Positions 19,929 to 28,813 of a stretch of DNA of 64,000 bases are shown one piece after another. Position 1 is the stretch's first letter. Every line of letters starts with the position of its first letter. The DNA comes from JAJVID01 sp963743425 (GTDB lineage Bacteria > Acidobacteriota > Blastocatellia > RBC074). Under the pieces are notes generated by a model. The model had not been told where the DNA came from and made no database searches. It saw only the letters and a program-made list of their open reading frames with translations. The DNA lies in assembly GCA_963743425.1 (NCBI GenBank), contig CAVUPU010000001.1:434001-498000 (forward strand), written 5' to 3'. The position numbers and the translations under genes were made by a program.

Positions 19929-21137
19929 CTAATTGCCGGTCTGGCTCTTCTCTTTCTTCACGAACTTATCGGGCGATAGTTTGGGATTGATCTTGACCTT
20001 GCTGATCTCCCACTCTTCGTTCGGCGTGCCGTTCTCAATTTTGGTCATGCGATGCGGCAGGTTGAGGCCGCCTACGCTCTTGTAATCGCCGAACGCCCAT
20101 CGGTAATCAACATCGGGGGCTTTCTCGAATCTCTCTTGAGCTTCCCTCATGAAGCGTTCGCGCTCTTCAGGAGTGATTTCACGGCGCTGCCCTGGCTGTC
20201 CGCCTTGCGCCGGTTGTCCGGCTTGGGCGCCTTGCGCTGGTTGTCCGGCTTGGGCGCCCTGGGCCGGTTGCCCGGCCTGTGCGCTCTGGGCCGGTTGTCC
20301 GGCTTGCGCGCTTTGCGCCGGTTGCCCGGACTGTCCGCCCTGGGCCGGTTGTCCGGCTTGCGCGCCTTGTGGACGCTGTCCACCCTGGCCTCCACCCGGC
20401 CCTCCCGGCCCTCCGGGACCTCCCGGCCCGCGTCTGCCAAATCCTCTCCCCATCTGTTTTGCTTTGAAACTGAGACCGATCAGTTGATTTGTCTGCTGAT
20501 CGAAGTAGAGACGCACCGTAAAGCCATCGGCGCCTTTGCCGTCGAGCACATTGAGTTTGCTGTCTTCCGGGCCCGGGGCTTCGCCGACGAAAGCGAATTC
20601 AACCTGAGCCGACGCAGGAGCTGTCAGCAGCCATCCGAGCATGATCTGGTACATCTCACGGCGTTGCTGCAACTGGAAGTAGGACGCCATCGGCGAATTT
20701 GGCCCGAACATGCCTCCGGGGCCGCCGGAGCCGCCAGGGGCGCCAGGCCCGCCGCCAGGGGCGCCAGGCCCGCCGCCCCGCATGATTACAATATTACCCC
20801 CGCCTCCTCCCATTCCGGGAATGAAGTCGTTCCAAATCTGATCCCCGTTGAGGGCGTTGATTTGAGTTATAAACTGGTTGGTGGTCGTCTTCTTGACCTT
20901 GTCCGGCATGAGGACCTCGATTTCGAGGTCGCTTTCCATCTGTCTATCCCCGGCGCTCATCCGAGCCGTGCCGGTGATGGAGAGGCCTTGGAGTTCTTTC
21001 AATTTCTTCTCGTCGCCGATGGCGGCGCGGGCCTGTTTGAGTATCTGCTCGGCCTTCGCTTTGGCGTCAGGCGCCTGGGCCAGCGCGAGGGCCGGAATTA
21101 TGATAGCGGCGATGATTGACAGGATCAGTTTGCGCAT
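19929..21137 (-). CDS. Secreted protein of unknown function with QAGQPAQ repeats
   Basis: 402 residues. MRKLILSIIAAIIIPALALA is a clear Sec signal peptide. A first domain (about 25-110) begins with a helix (AKAEQILKQARAAIGDEKKL) and beta-rich segments (SITGTARMSAGDRQMESDLE, EVLMPDKVKKTTT), reminiscent of outer-membrane lipoprotein-sorting folds. A Gly/Pro-rich linker, a second beta segment (VLDGKGADGFTVRLYFDQQT), and then about ten imperfect copies of a QAGQPAQGA/S unit (about residues 255-325) follow. The C-terminal part resumes with VDYRWAFGDYKSVGGLNLPH. I do not recognise the family. The repeat tract is probably length-variable and surface or periplasm exposed. Confidence 0.7.
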   Translation of the reverse strand: MRKLILSIIAAIIIPALALAQAPDAKAKAEQILKQARAAIGDEKKLKELQGLSITGTARMSAGDRQMESDLEIEVLMPDKVKKTTTNQFITQINALNGDQIWNDFIPGMGGGGGNIVIMRGGGPGAPGGGPGAPGGSGGPGGMFGPNSPMASYFQLQQRREMYQIMLGWLLTAPASAQVEFAFVGEAPGPEDSKLNVLDGKGADGFTVRLYFDQQTNQLIGLSFKAKQMGRGFGRRGPGGPGGPGGPGGGQGGQRPQGAQAGQPAQGGQSGQPAQSAQAGQPAQSAQAGQPAQGAQAGQPAQGAQAGQPAQGGQPGQRREITPEERERFMREAQERFEKAPDVDYRWAFGDYKSVGGLNLPHRMTKIENGTPNEEWEISKVKINPKLSPDKFVKKEKSQTGN

Positions 21138-21153
21138 TTCGGCTCTCCATAAA

Positions 21154-21231
21154 AATCAACCACGAAGAAACGAAGAGCACGAAGAGAGAACAGAAAAAAT
21201 CTTCGTGTTCTTCGTTTCTTCGTGGTTGATT
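21154..21231. repeat. Palindromic ACCACGAAGAAACGAAG-type element, copy 2
   Basis: Left arm AATCAACCACGAAGAAACGA... pairs with its complement at 21201-21231 around GAGAGAACAGAAAAAAT. It lies between the start codons of two divergent genes (19929-21137 and der), so it may affect both promoters. Confidence 0.75.
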
Positions 21232-21347
21232 CTTGTAAGATCGTTACTCAGGCGAGTGATCGGCAAACTGACGCTTGCCGGACACCGACTCTTTATCTAT
21301 GCTTAAAGACTTTGGGAATGAACGCCCAGTTTCACTACTTTTGTAAT

Positions 21348-22727
21348 ATGGCGCAAGTCGAGACACAAGCAGTAGCGCATGAGGAGCCGGTTGCGATTCC
21401 GGTGGTGGCGATCATCGGACGCCCGAACGTGGGCAAATCAACTTTGTTCAACCGTCTGATCGGGGCGCGGCGCTCGATAGTCGGCGACATTCCCGGAATG
21501 ACGCGCGACAGGATTTACGGCGAGGCTGAATGGCAGAACCGCGCCTTTCGCGTCGTGGACACCGGAGGCATCGTGCCCGACGACGAGGCGGTGATCCCGG
21601 CCAACATCTTCAAACAGGCTCGCGCGGCGATTGATGAGGCGAGCCTGTTGTTGTTCATTGTTGACGTGCGCGAAGGAATAACGCCGATCGATGAGGAATT
21701 GGCGCGGAGGCTGCGGGCGCTCGACAAGCCGGTCTTGGTCGTCGCGAACAAGGCCGATACGACGCGGATAGCCGATTTCGCCGGCGAATTCCACCGCTTC
21801 GGCTACGACGACGTGTTTCCGGTCTCCGCCGAACACGGCGGAGGCTTGGGCGATCTGCTCGACGCGATGATCGAACGGCTGCCCGCGGTCGAAGTCGCCG
21901 AGCGCAAACGGAGCGAGATCAACGTCGCGGTCATCGGGCGTCCGAACGTCGGCAAATCTTCGTTGATCAACAAACTGCTCGGAGAGGAGCGCGTGATCGT
22001 TTCGCACATCCCGGGCACGACGCGCGACGCTGTAGACAGCGTGTTCGAGGCCCGGGCCGGTGAAGACGGCGAGACGGTCAGGCTCCGCCTGATCGACACC
22101 GCCGGCATCCGCCGCAAAGGCAAGACGACCGGGATGGAGGAGAAGCTTTCGGTCGTCATGGCGCGCAAACACATCGAACGCGCCGATGTCGCGCTGGTCC
22201 TGATCGACGCGATCGAAGGCGTGACCGCGCTCGACGCCAACATCGCCGGATACGCGCACGAGGCCGGGCGCTCCGTCATCATCGTCGTCAACAAATGGGA
22301 CGCGGTCGAAAAGGATTCATACACTGTCTACCAGTACGAAGAGAAGATTCGCGACGCGATGAAGTTCCTCGATTACGCGCCGATCGTCTTCCTCTCGGCG
22401 TTGACCGGGCAGCGCGTGGTCAAGCTGCCCGATCTGATCAAGCGGGCGAATGACGCGCGCAACCTGAGAATCCCCACCGCGCAGTTGAACAAATTTTTTG
22501 AAGATCATCTGGAACAGCCGCGCGCGACGATTTCGGGGAAGAGCAGATTGAAGGTCTTGTACCTTACACAGGCCGGGATCCGTCCGCCGACCTTCGTCCT
22601 GTTCACTACGGGCGCGAAGACGAAGATCCATTTTTCTTACGAGCGGTATCTGATCAACCGGCTGCGCGAGACCTTCGATTTTTTCGCGACGCCAATCCGC
22701 ATCAAGCAGCGTGGCCGACGGCGTTGA
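21348..22727 (+). CDS. der: Ribosome biogenesis GTPase Der (EngA)
   Basis: Double-GTPase needed for 50S ribosomal subunit assembly. The first G domain shows GRPNVGKSTLFN, DTGGI and NKAD; the second shows GRPNVGKSSLIN, DTAGI (with RRKGK) and NKWD. The C-terminal KH-like domain ends basic (IRIKQRGRRR). ATG 21348 gives 459 residues, close to the family norm; ATG 21318 is an alternative that adds ten residues. No strong Shine-Dalgarno is visible for either. Confidence 0.97.
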   Translation: MAQVETQAVAHEEPVAIPVVAIIGRPNVGKSTLFNRLIGARRSIVGDIPGMTRDRIYGEAEWQNRAFRVVDTGGIVPDDEAVIPANIFKQARAAIDEASLLLFIVDVREGITPIDEELARRLRALDKPVLVVANKADTTRIADFAGEFHRFGYDDVFPVSAEHGGGLGDLLDAMIERLPAVEVAERKRSEINVAVIGRPNVGKSSLINKLLGEERVIVSHIPGTTRDAVDSVFEARAGEDGETVRLRLIDTAGIRRKGKTTGMEEKLSVVMARKHIERADVALVLIDAIEGVTALDANIAGYAHEAGRSVIIVVNKWDAVEKDSYTVYQYEEKIRDAMKFLDYAPIVFLSALTGQRVVKLPDLIKRANDARNLRIPTAQLNKFFEDHLEQPRATISGKSRLKVLYLTQAGIRPPTFVLFTTGAKTKIHFSYERYLINRLRETFDFFATPIRIKQRGRRR

Positions 22728-22770
22728 AAGGAGTCGTTCATGTCGTGTTGCGACACCCTGAAACAATGAA

Positions 22771-22865
22771 AATCAACCACGAAGACACGAAGACACGAAG
22801 AATACGAAGAACACGAAGAACGATCAGAAAAAACCTTCGTGCTCTTCGTTTCTTCGTGGTTGATT
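22771..22865. repeat. Palindromic ACCACGAAGAAACGAAG-type element, copy 3
   Basis: Imperfect inverted repeat (AATCAACCACGAAGACACGA..., right arm ending CTTCGTGGTTGATT at 22865). The left arm contains additional ACACGAAG units, so it has grown by slippage. It sits immediately upstream of the lepB Shine-Dalgarno. Confidence 0.7.
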
Positions 22866-22880
22866 CTCGGAGGAGCATTC

Positions 22881-23537
22881 ATGTCGAAGAAAGGTAAAGC
22901 GCTGATTATTGTCGCCGCGACTTTGTCTTTAGCGTTAGCGGGCGTGGCGACTTATTTCCTGATCTATTATCGTGTCGTGCGCGTGCCGACGGGATCAATG
23001 GCCAATACGATTATTCCAGGTGACAGACTGTTGTGCAGGATGCATATCGGAGAAATCAACCGCGGCGACATTGTGATCTTCAAGCACCCGCCCGATCCGA
23101 AAGTGATGTACGTGAGCCGCGTGATCGGGTTGCCGGGAGAGACGATTCAGATCAAAGGCCACCGCGTCTTCATCAACGGCGCGGAACTGCCTGAAGAGCG
23201 CGCCATCGTTCGCCTGTCCGGTCTGCTGGAGCCGGAATCGCCCGTCGTCAAAGTCGAGCCGAAGCCGCAGAACGCCTGGTATCGCGTCTTTTACGACATT
23301 GAACTGTCTTCAAGCGGTGATGAATTCGAGACCGATCTCGGAGTGAAATACGGCGCGGCGGAACCGTATCGGATTCCGCAAGGACAATATTTCGTGCTGG
23401 GTGACAGTCGCGATAACAGCCACGACAGCAGGTATTGGGGAACCGCGCCGCGCGATCTGATCGCCGGCAAAGCTTTGATGATTCTTGACTCGTCGGCAAA
23501 AGTAAGTGAAGGGCGATCATTCAAACCGCTCAAGTAA
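22881..23537 (+). CDS. lepB: Signal peptidase I-like protein, catalytic Lys position is Ser
   Basis: 218-residue S26 family protease. One N-terminal membrane segment (about 8-29) is followed by box B with the nucleophile S39 (VPTGSMANT), then RGDIVIFKHPPDP, box D as MYVSRVIGLPGE and the C-terminal LGDSRDNSHDSRYWG. The general-base Lys of the family normally sits in box D (Y-x-K-R-x-x-G-L-P-G). Here that position is S79, coded AGC, two base changes from AAG. It may be an inactive or altered paralogue, or K68/K74 nearby may substitute. ATG 22881 follows a GGAGGAG site. It is flanked by palindromes on both sides. Confidence 0.88.
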   Translation: MSKKGKALIIVAATLSLALAGVATYFLIYYRVVRVPTGSMANTIIPGDRLLCRMHIGEINRGDIVIFKHPPDPKVMYVSRVIGLPGETIQIKGHRVFINGAELPEERAIVRLSGLLEPESPVVKVEPKPQNAWYRVFYDIELSSSGDEFETDLGVKYGAAEPYRIPQGQYFVLGDSRDNSHDSRYWGTAPRDLIAGKALMILDSSAKVSEGRSFKPLK

Positions 23538-23623
23538 TACAGTACGGGGGGCGTCAGCGACCTGAGCTTCGATCAAGAGGCCTCTTGATCGAAGCTCAGG
23601 TCGCTGACGCTCCCCGTACTGTA
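23538..23623. repeat. TACAGTAC palindrome, copy 1 (86 bp)
   Basis: A near-perfect, loopless palindrome whose centre is AGG/CCT; only one position in the arms mismatches. It starts TACAGTACGGGGGGCGTCAG and ends with the mirror GTACTGTA. It begins at the lepB stop codon and ends before tgt, so it can terminate transcription in either direction. Relatives lie at 32823-32912, 44486-44551 and 49471-49748. Confidence 0.85.
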
Positions 23624-23649
23624 CCGCTTAGAATTCGCGCCTAAGGACA

Positions 23650-24798
23650 ATGTCGCAACAATCTGCATTTTTCAAAGTCGAATCAACCGATGCGAGCACG
23701 CAAGCGCGCGCCGGACGGATTAAAACCGCCCACGGCGAGATCGAGACGCCCGTCTTCATGCCGGTCGGGACCGCCGGCACGGTCAAGGCCGTCACGCAGG
23801 AGATGCTCGAACATCTCGACGCGCGAATCATTCTCGGAAACACCTATCATCTTTTTCTCCGGCCCGGCCACGAAACCATCTTCGATCTGGGCGGATTGCG
23901 CAAATTCATTTCGTGGGACCGCGCGATTTTGACCGACAGCGGAGGGTTCCAGGTCTTCAGCCTCGGCGAGCTGCGGAAGATCAGGGAAGAAGGCGTGGAA
24001 TTCCGCTCGCATCTAGACGGCTCGAAGCAGTTCCTTTCGCCGGAAGTGTCGATGCGGATTCAGCACGCGCTCGGCGCCGACATAGCGATGTGCTTCGATG
24101 AATGCACGCCGTTTCCAGCCACGCCGGAGCAGGCCCGGGATTCATTGGAATTGACCGCGCGATGGGCGCGCCGTTCGCGCTCGGAGTTCGATAGTCTGAA
24201 AGACACGCCGCAATCAACCGCCGTCTCGCCGGCGCTCTTCGGAATCAATCAGGGCGGCGTCTATGAAGATTTGCGAAGCCGGAGTCTGGAGCGGTTGATC
24301 GAGATCGGTTTTGAAGGCTATGCGATCGGAGGACTCAGCGTCGGGGAAGAGAAGCGGCGGATGTACGACATCACTGAATTCATCGCGCCGCAAATGCCCG
24401 CCGACAAGCCGCGTTATTTGATGGGTGTGGGGACGCCGGAGGATTTGATCGAATGCGTGGCGCGCGGGGTGGATATGTTCGATTGCGTAATGCCGACGCG
24501 AAACGCGCGCAACGGCCAGGTCTTCACCTCGCGCGGGAAGATGAACGTTCGGAACGCGAAGTTCGCGCGCGATGAACGCCCGCTCGACGAAGAGTGCGAA
24601 TGCGCGGTTTGCCGGCGCTATTCGCGCGCTTACATCAGGCACCTCTACAACAGCGGCGAGATGCTGGCTTCAACGCTCTGCTCGTACCACAATCTGGCCT
24701 TCTACCTTGACAGCATGCGGCGTGTCAGGCAAGCTATTGCGCTTGGCGAGTTCGCCCAATTTCGCGCCTGTTATCTGGATCAGATGAGGGCCGGATAA
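23650..24798 (+). CDS. tgt: tRNA-guanine transglycosylase
   Basis: 382-residue bacterial Tgt, which swaps guanine 34 for the queuosine precursor preQ1 in GUN-anticodon tRNAs. The active-site segment TDSGGFQVFSL (first catalytic Asp), GGLSVGEEKRRMYD, the second Asp region FDCVMPTRNARNGQVF, and the zinc site CECAVCRRY with a downstream His are all present. Length is normal. AAGGACA precedes the ATG. It heads a run with yajC, secD and secF, the common bacterial order. Confidence 0.97.
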   Translation: MSQQSAFFKVESTDASTQARAGRIKTAHGEIETPVFMPVGTAGTVKAVTQEMLEHLDARIILGNTYHLFLRPGHETIFDLGGLRKFISWDRAILTDSGGFQVFSLGELRKIREEGVEFRSHLDGSKQFLSPEVSMRIQHALGADIAMCFDECTPFPATPEQARDSLELTARWARRSRSEFDSLKDTPQSTAVSPALFGINQGGVYEDLRSRSLERLIEIGFEGYAIGGLSVGEEKRRMYDITEFIAPQMPADKPRYLMGVGTPEDLIECVARGVDMFDCVMPTRNARNGQVFTSRGKMNVRNAKFARDERPLDEECECAVCRRYSRAYIRHLYNSGEMLASTLCSYHNLAFYLDSMRRVRQAIALGEFAQFRACYLDQMRAG

Positions 24799-24865
24799 GA
24801 GACGAGCCGCCGCGTCTCTACGCGAGACGAACAATCTTACAAGAAGAGGTTAAACCCGCCTGGTG

Positions 24866-25195
24866 ATGTCACAACAAATCGCATTGTTTCTATTTCAGGG
24901 GCAAAGCAGTCCATTCGTGACGCTGATCCCGTTGCTTCTGGTCTTTGTCCTTTTCTATTTTCTGATCATCGTGCCGCAGCGCAAACGCCAGCGAGCAGTT
25001 GACAACATGCTCAACAACCTGAAGTCGGGCGACAAGGTTGTGACCAACGGCGGGATTTACGGGACGATCGTCAGTATTCGGGACGACAAGCGCACCCTGC
25101 AGTTGAAGATTTCAGAAAACCCTGTCATCAGGGTCGAGGTCGCCCGCACGGCGGTCTCCGGTCTGCAGGATGCGCCAGCGGAAGAGAAGAAGTAG
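24866..25195 (+). CDS. yajC: Sec translocon accessory protein YajC
   Basis: 109 residues with a single membrane helix (PLLLVFVLFYFLIIVPQRKR) followed by the YajC signature KRQRAVDNMLNNLKSGDKVV and TNGGIYGTIVSI. It associates with SecDF and YidC in the inner membrane. ATG 24866 is preferred over the GTG just before it. The stop is three bases before secD. Confidence 0.95.
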   Translation: MSQQIALFLFQGQSSPFVTLIPLLLVFVLFYFLIIVPQRKRQRAVDNMLNNLKSGDKVVTNGGIYGTIVSIRDDKRTLQLKISENPVIRVEVARTAVSGLQDAPAEEKK

Positions 25196-25198
25196 GTT

Positions 25199-26862
25199 AT
25201 GAGCAAAAATCTTCGTATACGCGGCATCGTTATCGCAGTAGTCACCGCGCTGTGCCTGATCGCCATGTTCGGGCCTTACAACAAGCCCAAAGGTTACAGC
25301 CGCACTGCGAGCGATTTCTTCAAGCCTTCGAATCTCAAACAGAACCTTTCGGAGAATATCCGTCTCGGTCTCGACCTTAAGGGAGGCACACACCTCGTGA
25401 TGCAGGTCAAGGTTGACGACGTGATCCGGGATATCACCAATGGTAATCGCGAGAAGGCCGAAGAGGAGTTGAAGAAGGCCGGTATTCCATTCAACGCCGT
25501 GAAAATGCCCGCCAACGGCCTGGTCGTCATCGAGACTCCCGACGCCAGTAAGCATAACGAGATCCGCGAGAAGATCCTGCCCTTCTTCGGCGACGACACC
25601 TGGAGCGTCTCGACGAGCGCCAATCCGGCGTCAGTGACCTTCAGTCTCAACAATTTCGCCGCCGATCAGTTCCGCCGCGACGCCTCCGAACGGGCCAAGA
25701 TAATCGTCGAGCAGCGTGTGGATCAATTCGGCGTCGCCGAGCCGACGATTCAACGCTACGGCCGTGAGGAGAATCACCAGATCCTGGTGCAGATGCCGGG
25801 CGTTGATGATCCTGAGCGAGTGAAAGAGTTGATCGGGGCCGATGCCCGGTTGGAGATCAGAGCCGTCGCGCCGCCCGCGCAGAAATACGACACTCGCGAG
25901 GAGGCCGAGATCGCGCTCGCCGGAGCGACCGACAAAGAAGTATTGAAATCCAGCGAAAAGCGCGGAGATGGGACGGCGGACGAGGGTTTTTATATTCTCC
26001 AAAAAAGCCCCGTGATCTCCGGGTCTGACCTGCGCGCTGCGCGCGGCGTTCAATCCCAGGGAGGGTTCGGCTACGAGGTCTCATTCGATCTCAAACGCGA
26101 GGGCTCCGAAAAGTTCGGAAAATGGACGGGAGACAACATCGGCAACTATCTGGCCGTCGTGCTTGGCGACAAGTCGGGCATGAGATCAAGAGCGTGGCCG
26201 TCGTCAAAGACAGGATTGACGCCAGCGGGCGGATCGAGGGCAATTTCACTCAGCAGCAAGCCGAGGACCTCGGTCTGGTGCTGCGATCGGGCGCTTTACC
26301 GGCGAGGGTCGTTTATCTTGAAGAACGCACGGTCGGCCCCTCGCTGGGCGCCGAATCGATCAGACAGGGGCTGATCTCGATGATCGCCGGGTTGGTGTTC
26401 GTGGCCGGCTTCATGCTCTTCTACTACCGGTTCTCCGGCCTCAACGCGGTGATCGCGCTCATCCTCAACCTGGTGATCCTGTTGGCGGGATTGGCCGCCC
26501 TCAACGCCACCCTGACATTGCCGGGAATCGCGGGCGTGATTCTAGGCATCGGTATGGCGGTGGATGCGAACGTGCTGGTCTTCGAGCGAATCCGCGACGA
26601 GTTGCGCGCCGGCAGGACCGCTTACGGTTCGATGGAGACAGGCTTCTCCAAAGCCATCGTGACGATCCTCGACACGCACGTGACGACCATCGTGTCGGCG
26701 GCGATCCTCTATCTCTTCGGGACAGGGCCGATCCGCGGCTTCGCCGTCACGCTCATCATCGGCTTGTTGGCCAACCTCTTCACGGCCGTCTACGTCTCGA
26801 AGTCGATGTTCTTATTGGTGTTGAATCGTGGCGGACGGAAAGCCGAGACCATCAGTGTTTGA
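25199..26862 (+). CDS. secD: Protein translocase subunit SecD, one frameshift
   Basis: Inner-membrane SecD, which uses the proton gradient to pull exported proteins through SecYEG. It has an N-terminal helix, a large periplasmic part starting LGLDLKGGTHLVMQVKVDDV and a C-terminal block of five membrane helices (from about IRQGLISMIAGLVFVAGFML) with GVILGIGMAVDANVLVFERI. The frame changes near 26177: LGDK continues as VGHEIKSVAVVKDRI if one G is restored (AAGTCGG for AAGGTCGG). The corrected length is about 555 residues, normal. Because SecD is generally needed, this break is probably a sequence error and sets the level of indel noise for the window. Confidence 0.94.
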
Positions 26863-26890
26863 GCGCGGCAATCAAGGAATGTGAGAGGTT

Positions 26891-28360
26891 ATGATCGAAA
26901 TTTTTAGAAATACCAACTACGATTTCCTGGGCAAGAAGTGGCTCTGCATCGGTCTCTCGTGCATGTTGCTTCTGCTCAGCGTGGCTTCGATCGTGTGGCG
27001 CGCGGTGGACGGCAATCCGAATACCCATCCTTTCAATCTGGGAGTCGACTTCACGGGCGGGACCATCGTGAACGTGAAGTTCAAGCAGAAGCCCGACCCC
27101 GACGTCATTCGCGCCGCGATCGAGAAGCAGGGCGTTGACGGCTCGAAGATTACCATCCAGCCCGTGGGCGAAGAGATCGGCCAGGCGCCGAAGAACGAAG
27201 TCCTCATCCGGCTGCCCAACCTGCCCGCCACCGAGAGTCAGAGCAAGCAACCGGAAACGGCAAAATCCGCCGAAGGCCAGGGCGGGCAACCGGAAGCGAC
27301 GAAATCCGCCGAAGGCCAGGGCGGGCAATCAAGGGCGGCTAAGACCGACGCCGAGGGGGATCTCGGACAGAAGAAGATTCGCGACGCGCTCAAAACATTC
27401 AACGATCCGGCTGTCACCAAGAACAAGGAAGACCGAGACCTCAACATGATTGGCCGCGATAAGCTGAGGGAGGAACTCCAGGGGCTGAATCCGCTCAACC
27501 TCTCCGGGGCCGACCCGCGGTACGGCGAAATCGCCGCCCGCATCATTGACTATCGCGAAAAGGATCGCGCCGGGTTGATCGGAAGCATAGACGAGGTCAA
27601 GAACCTCGGCGGCATTGAGCCGCAACTCGGACAGGCGTTTGAGCAGAACTTCTTCACCGGTGTGGCCGCTATCAAGAGCACCGACGGTGTAAGCCCACAA
27701 GTGGGATCCGAACTGCGCAACCGAGCGATCTATGCCACGCTTCTGGCCTGCGCCGGAATGTTGCTCTACGTCGCCTTCCGCTTCAAATCCTGGGGCTTCG
27801 GCTTCGGCGGCGTAACGGCGGTCTTTCACGACGTGCTGATTACGCTCGGCGTCTTCTCGATCATGCAGTGGGAGATCAATCTGACGGTCATCGCGGCCCT
27901 CCTCACGCTAGTGGGCTTCTCGATGAACGACACGATCGTGATCTTCGACCGCGTCCGTGAGTTGTTGCGCGTCAGACGGCGCGAAAAGCTCGAAAAACTG
28001 ACCAACGACGCAGTCAACGAAACGATGTCGCGGACGGTGATCACCAACGGCACTGCGTTCCTGACGATCCTCGCCCTCGTCCTTTTCGGCGGCGAGGTGC
28101 TCAAGAGCTTCTCCTGGGCGCTCCTCATCGGTGTTGTGGTCGGTACCTATTCGACCATTTATATCGCAAGCCCCGTGATGTTGTGGTGGGAGGCATGGAA
28201 AGCCAGGAAGCGCACGACGGTGGTCGGCGCGCCGGTCAGCTCTGACGCGGTCGCCTCGACCGAAACCGCCGGCGCCGGATCGGCGGGCGTTACGCCGCAA
28301 ATGCTGGCCGCTGTGGGCGTCTCCGTCAAGCCTCGCAAAAAAGGAAGTCCGGCGAGATAG
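26891..28360 (+). CDS. secF: Protein translocase subunit SecF with a long insertion
   Basis: Partner of SecD. The N-terminal helix and GVDFTGGTIVNVKF are typical, as are C-terminal membrane helices with LLTLVGFSMNDTIVIFDRVR. At 489 residues it is much longer than the usual 300-330. The extra 120-odd residues lie in the periplasmic region from about residue 112. They include two copies of an E(T/A)xKSAEGQGGQ unit, a Lys/Asp-rich helical part and a possible helix-hairpin-helix-like segment (IGSIDEVKNLGGIEPQLGQA). A C-terminal Ala/Gly tail (about 455-489) is also added. It starts 28 bp after secD with GAGAGG as ribosome site. Confidence 0.93.
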   Translation: MIEIFRNTNYDFLGKKWLCIGLSCMLLLLSVASIVWRAVDGNPNTHPFNLGVDFTGGTIVNVKFKQKPDPDVIRAAIEKQGVDGSKITIQPVGEEIGQAPKNEVLIRLPNLPATESQSKQPETAKSAEGQGGQPEATKSAEGQGGQSRAAKTDAEGDLGQKKIRDALKTFNDPAVTKNKEDRDLNMIGRDKLREELQGLNPLNLSGADPRYGEIAARIIDYREKDRAGLIGSIDEVKNLGGIEPQLGQAFEQNFFTGVAAIKSTDGVSPQVGSELRNRAIYATLLACAGMLLYVAFRFKSWGFGFGGVTAVFHDVLITLGVFSIMQWEINLTVIAALLTLVGFSMNDTIVIFDRVRELLRVRRREKLEKLTNDAVNETMSRTVITNGTAFLTILALVLFGGEVLKSFSWALLIGVVVGTYSTIYIASPVMLWWEAWKARKRTTVVGAPVSSDAVASTETAGAGSAGVTPQMLAAVGVSVKPRKKGSPAR

Positions 28361-28813
28361 AAGTTCTTTTTCTTGAAATATATAGACGAACCGCCGGTAA
28401 CGCCTTGTTAAGGCTGCAAGTTGGTAATACAAAATTTGTAAAACGTCTTGACTTGCGGATGAGCCGAATAGTAGACTCGCCGTCGTTGCTGACCTGTCAA
28501 GGATCGTTGTATTCAATAGGCTCCAAGTAGTCACACACAGAATAATAAATTTTGGTGTTAAAGCTCACGCTCGTAGGGTGGGGGTTCCCTGAACGAGACG
28601 TTTTTTGTTCCAGGAATAACTCCTGTTCATCTCGTCCAAAAAGTAGATCAAGGTCTGTCTGGCGGGTGGTAGTGAGCGTGAAGCTTGGAGTTTGACGGTT
28701 TCAAGATGGAGACCGTTTGCCTCAATCAAAGTCATACATTCAAAATCATAATTGTTCGCAGAGTCGTTAGCTATTGATCCATCGGCGTTGATCTCAAGGG
28801 AGGGCTATAAGCC
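28361..28813 (+). promoter_or_regulatory. Long leader region of the tonB operon with a possible promoter
   Basis: 453 bp with no gene. TTGACT at 28448-28453 followed after 17 bp by GTAGAC is a possible sigma-70 promoter with a weak -10. About 340 bp of untranslated leader would then precede tonB. A CTCCAAG/CTTGGAG-like and other short complementary pieces exist, but no riboswitch class is recognisable. Confidence 0.3.

Noticed and set aside
20052..21119. 355-residue plus-strand frame opposite the QAGQPAQ protein
   Set aside because: Shadow of the GC-rich repeat gene; the minus strand has signal peptide and Shine-Dalgarno.
28361..28813. Possible riboswitch in the long tonB leader
   Set aside because: No recognisable conserved riboswitch core was found; only weak promoter-like hexamers are visible.
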